Assembly (NCBI GenBank): GCA_964450715.1
Contig: CAYVFC010000181.1
Location: 1-14,292, forward strand
DNA: 14,292 nt
Origin: CAYVFC01 sp964450715
GTDB lineage: Bacteria > Myxococcota_A > Polyangia > Polyangiales > JAFGIB01
Reading direction: 5' to 3'
Below the pieces are notes generated by a model. It was given only the letters and a program-made list of their open reading frames with translations, was not told the DNA's origin and did not search any database. A program made the position numbers and the translations under genes. This document shows, piece by piece, positions 13,466 through 14,292 of the stretch. How positions within the stretch are numbered: the first letter of the stretch is position 1; the number at the start of each line of letters is the position of its first letter.

Positions 13466-14136
13466 TGAATAGCAAAGTCAAAAAGATTTTCGACCGGTCG
13501 CGAGCCGCCGGCTGGGTGATCGAGCCGCTGGCCAAGGAGCTGCTGCAATCCTATCAGCTGCAGACCACCCGCTTCGTCTGGGCGCGAAGCGAGAGCGATG
13601 CGCGCAAAGGGGGAGAGGCCGTCGGTTATCCGGTGGTGGTCAAAATCGTCTCCCCGGATGTCATCCACAAGTCCGACGTAAACGGGGTGCTGGTCGGAAT
13701 CGGCGGCAGCGAGGAGCTCGTCGACGCCTACCGGACAATGTCGCAGATCAAGGGATTTGACGGGATCCTCATCGACGAGATGATCGCGGGAACCGAGCTT
13801 ATCATCGGGGCGAAGAACGACCCGCAATTCGGCCCCGTGATCCTCACCGGCATCGGCGGGACCTCGGTCGAGATATACCGCGACGTCGCCATCCGCATGG
13901 CTCCGGTATCCAAGGAAGCGGCGCTGGACGCCGTTACCTCTCTACAGGGGGCGGGATTGCTGCAGGGCTACCGAGGCCGGGAGCCCGTGAACCTGGAAGC
14001 TCTCTCGGAGTTGATCGTTTCGTTTTCCGACCTGGTCTACAAGCTGAGAGAGGTCGTGGAGTCGATCGATCTCAACCCGGTGATGTGCAACAGCCAACGC
14101 TCGGTCATCGCCGACGCCCGCATCATCCTGAAATAG
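13465..14136 (+). CDS. Acetate/acyl-CoA ligase (ADP-forming), beta subunit (ATP-grasp)
   Basis: The 223-residue protein is the ATP-grasp partner of the preceding alpha subunit. GYPVVVKIVSPDVIHKSDVNGV (54-75) contains His68, the second phosphohistidine known from structural work on archaeal ADP-forming acetyl-CoA synthetases; IDEMIAGTELIIGAKNDPQFGPVILTGIGGT is the nucleotide and metal-binding core, and SIDLNPVM lies near the end. Length is normal for a separate beta subunit. ATG 13465 shares its A with the TGA of the alpha gene; GTG 13462 is an equally coupled alternative. Separate, adjacent subunits contrast with the single-chain fused forms common in bacteria. The substrate range cannot be read from sequence. 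The pair is followed at once by an intrinsic terminator. Confidence 0.93.
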   Translation: MNSKVKKIFDRSRAAGWVIEPLAKELLQSYQLQTTRFVWARSESDARKGGEAVGYPVVVKIVSPDVIHKSDVNGVLVGIGGSEELVDAYRTMSQIKGFDGILIDEMIAGTELIIGAKNDPQFGPVILTGIGGTSVEIYRDVAIRMAPVSKEAALDAVTSLQGAGLLQGYRGREPVNLEALSELIVSFSDLVYKLREVVESIDLNPVMCNSQRSVIADARIILK

Positions 14137-14137
14137 T

Positions 14138-14190
14138 GGTAGGGGAGGGGCTTGCCCCCTCCCATTTTTCGACGTGCGGGCGCAATGCGC
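14138..14190. repeat. REP-like palindromic repeat, second family member
   Basis: The 15-base string GGCTTGCCCCCTCCC at 14149-14163 matches 1526-1540 exactly. GTAGGGGAGGGGCT also appears at both loci. It is followed by a GGCGC/GCGCC hairpin, as at the first locus. The left part doubles as the transcription terminator of the beta-subunit gene. From 14191 to the window end the sequence is GC-rich with a 7-bp hairpin (14231-14249) and no gene that I can see. Confidence 0.55.
14143..14169 (+). terminator. Intrinsic terminator after the acyl-CoA ligase genes
   Basis: GGGAGGGG (14143-14150) and CCCCTCCC (14156-14163) form a perfect 8-bp GC stem with loop CTTGC, followed by ATTTTT (14164-14169). It begins seven bases after the beta-subunit stop codon. 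This is a textbook rho-independent terminator and ends the plus-strand block. Confidence 0.85.
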
Positions 14191-14292
14191 GCCTCTCTGC
14201 AGGCCGCATTTCCCGGATAGCATCGCGACGCCGCCCGGGGCGCGGGCGGTCCGGGGCCGGCCGGCGGGGGCGTCCCGCGTGCCAACCGCCCC

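Overview
The window is high-GC (roughly 60-65 % by eye) bacterial chromosome. It most resembles an uncultured member of the former Deltaproteobacteria, close to Myxococcota. The signs are two secreted lipoproteins with long Gly/Ala/Ser linkers, one of them Cys-repeat rich; a winged-helix N-terminal domain I associate with myxobacterial proteomes; a lone EAL protein; and many palindromic intergenic repeats. No rRNA, tRNA, integrase or full insertion sequence was found. The phylum call rests on style and family recall, not on a marker gene.

Left part (1-4646), all genes on the minus strand: a URO-D-superfamily protein (3642-4646); a 653-bp non-coding gap holding a 51-bp tandem hairpin array (3182-3481); a chimeric protein joining a cytosolic winged-helix domain to secreted-type YD/calcium-type repeats (1618-2988); a REP-like palindrome; and a lipoprotein with a predicted lectin-like domain (280-1434).

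Middle part (4763-8728): a Cys-repeat lipoprotein (+), a MerR-type regulator with a three-half-site operator inside its own promoter (+), a small 2TM-domain protein (+), and a convergent EAL-domain c-di-GMP phosphodiesterase (-).

Right part (8828-14169): a metabolic block on the plus strand. A 157-bp MITE-like element sits just before the promoter of a fused acyl-CoA carboxyltransferase with alpha-like and beta-like halves in reversed order. Then come a palindromic repeat, a LOG-family nucleotide phosphoribohydrolase, and overlapping genes for the alpha and beta subunits of an ADP-forming acyl-CoA synthetase. The block ends in an intrinsic terminator built from a REP-like repeat. The carboxyltransferase and the synthetase both act on acyl-CoA, so a shared role in organic-acid or acyl-CoA metabolism is plausible but not shown.

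No defence system or CRISPR array is present. The least ordinary features are the chimeric gene at 1618-2988, the hairpin array upstream of it, and the permuted carboxyltransferase with its altered zinc-ribbon cysteines.
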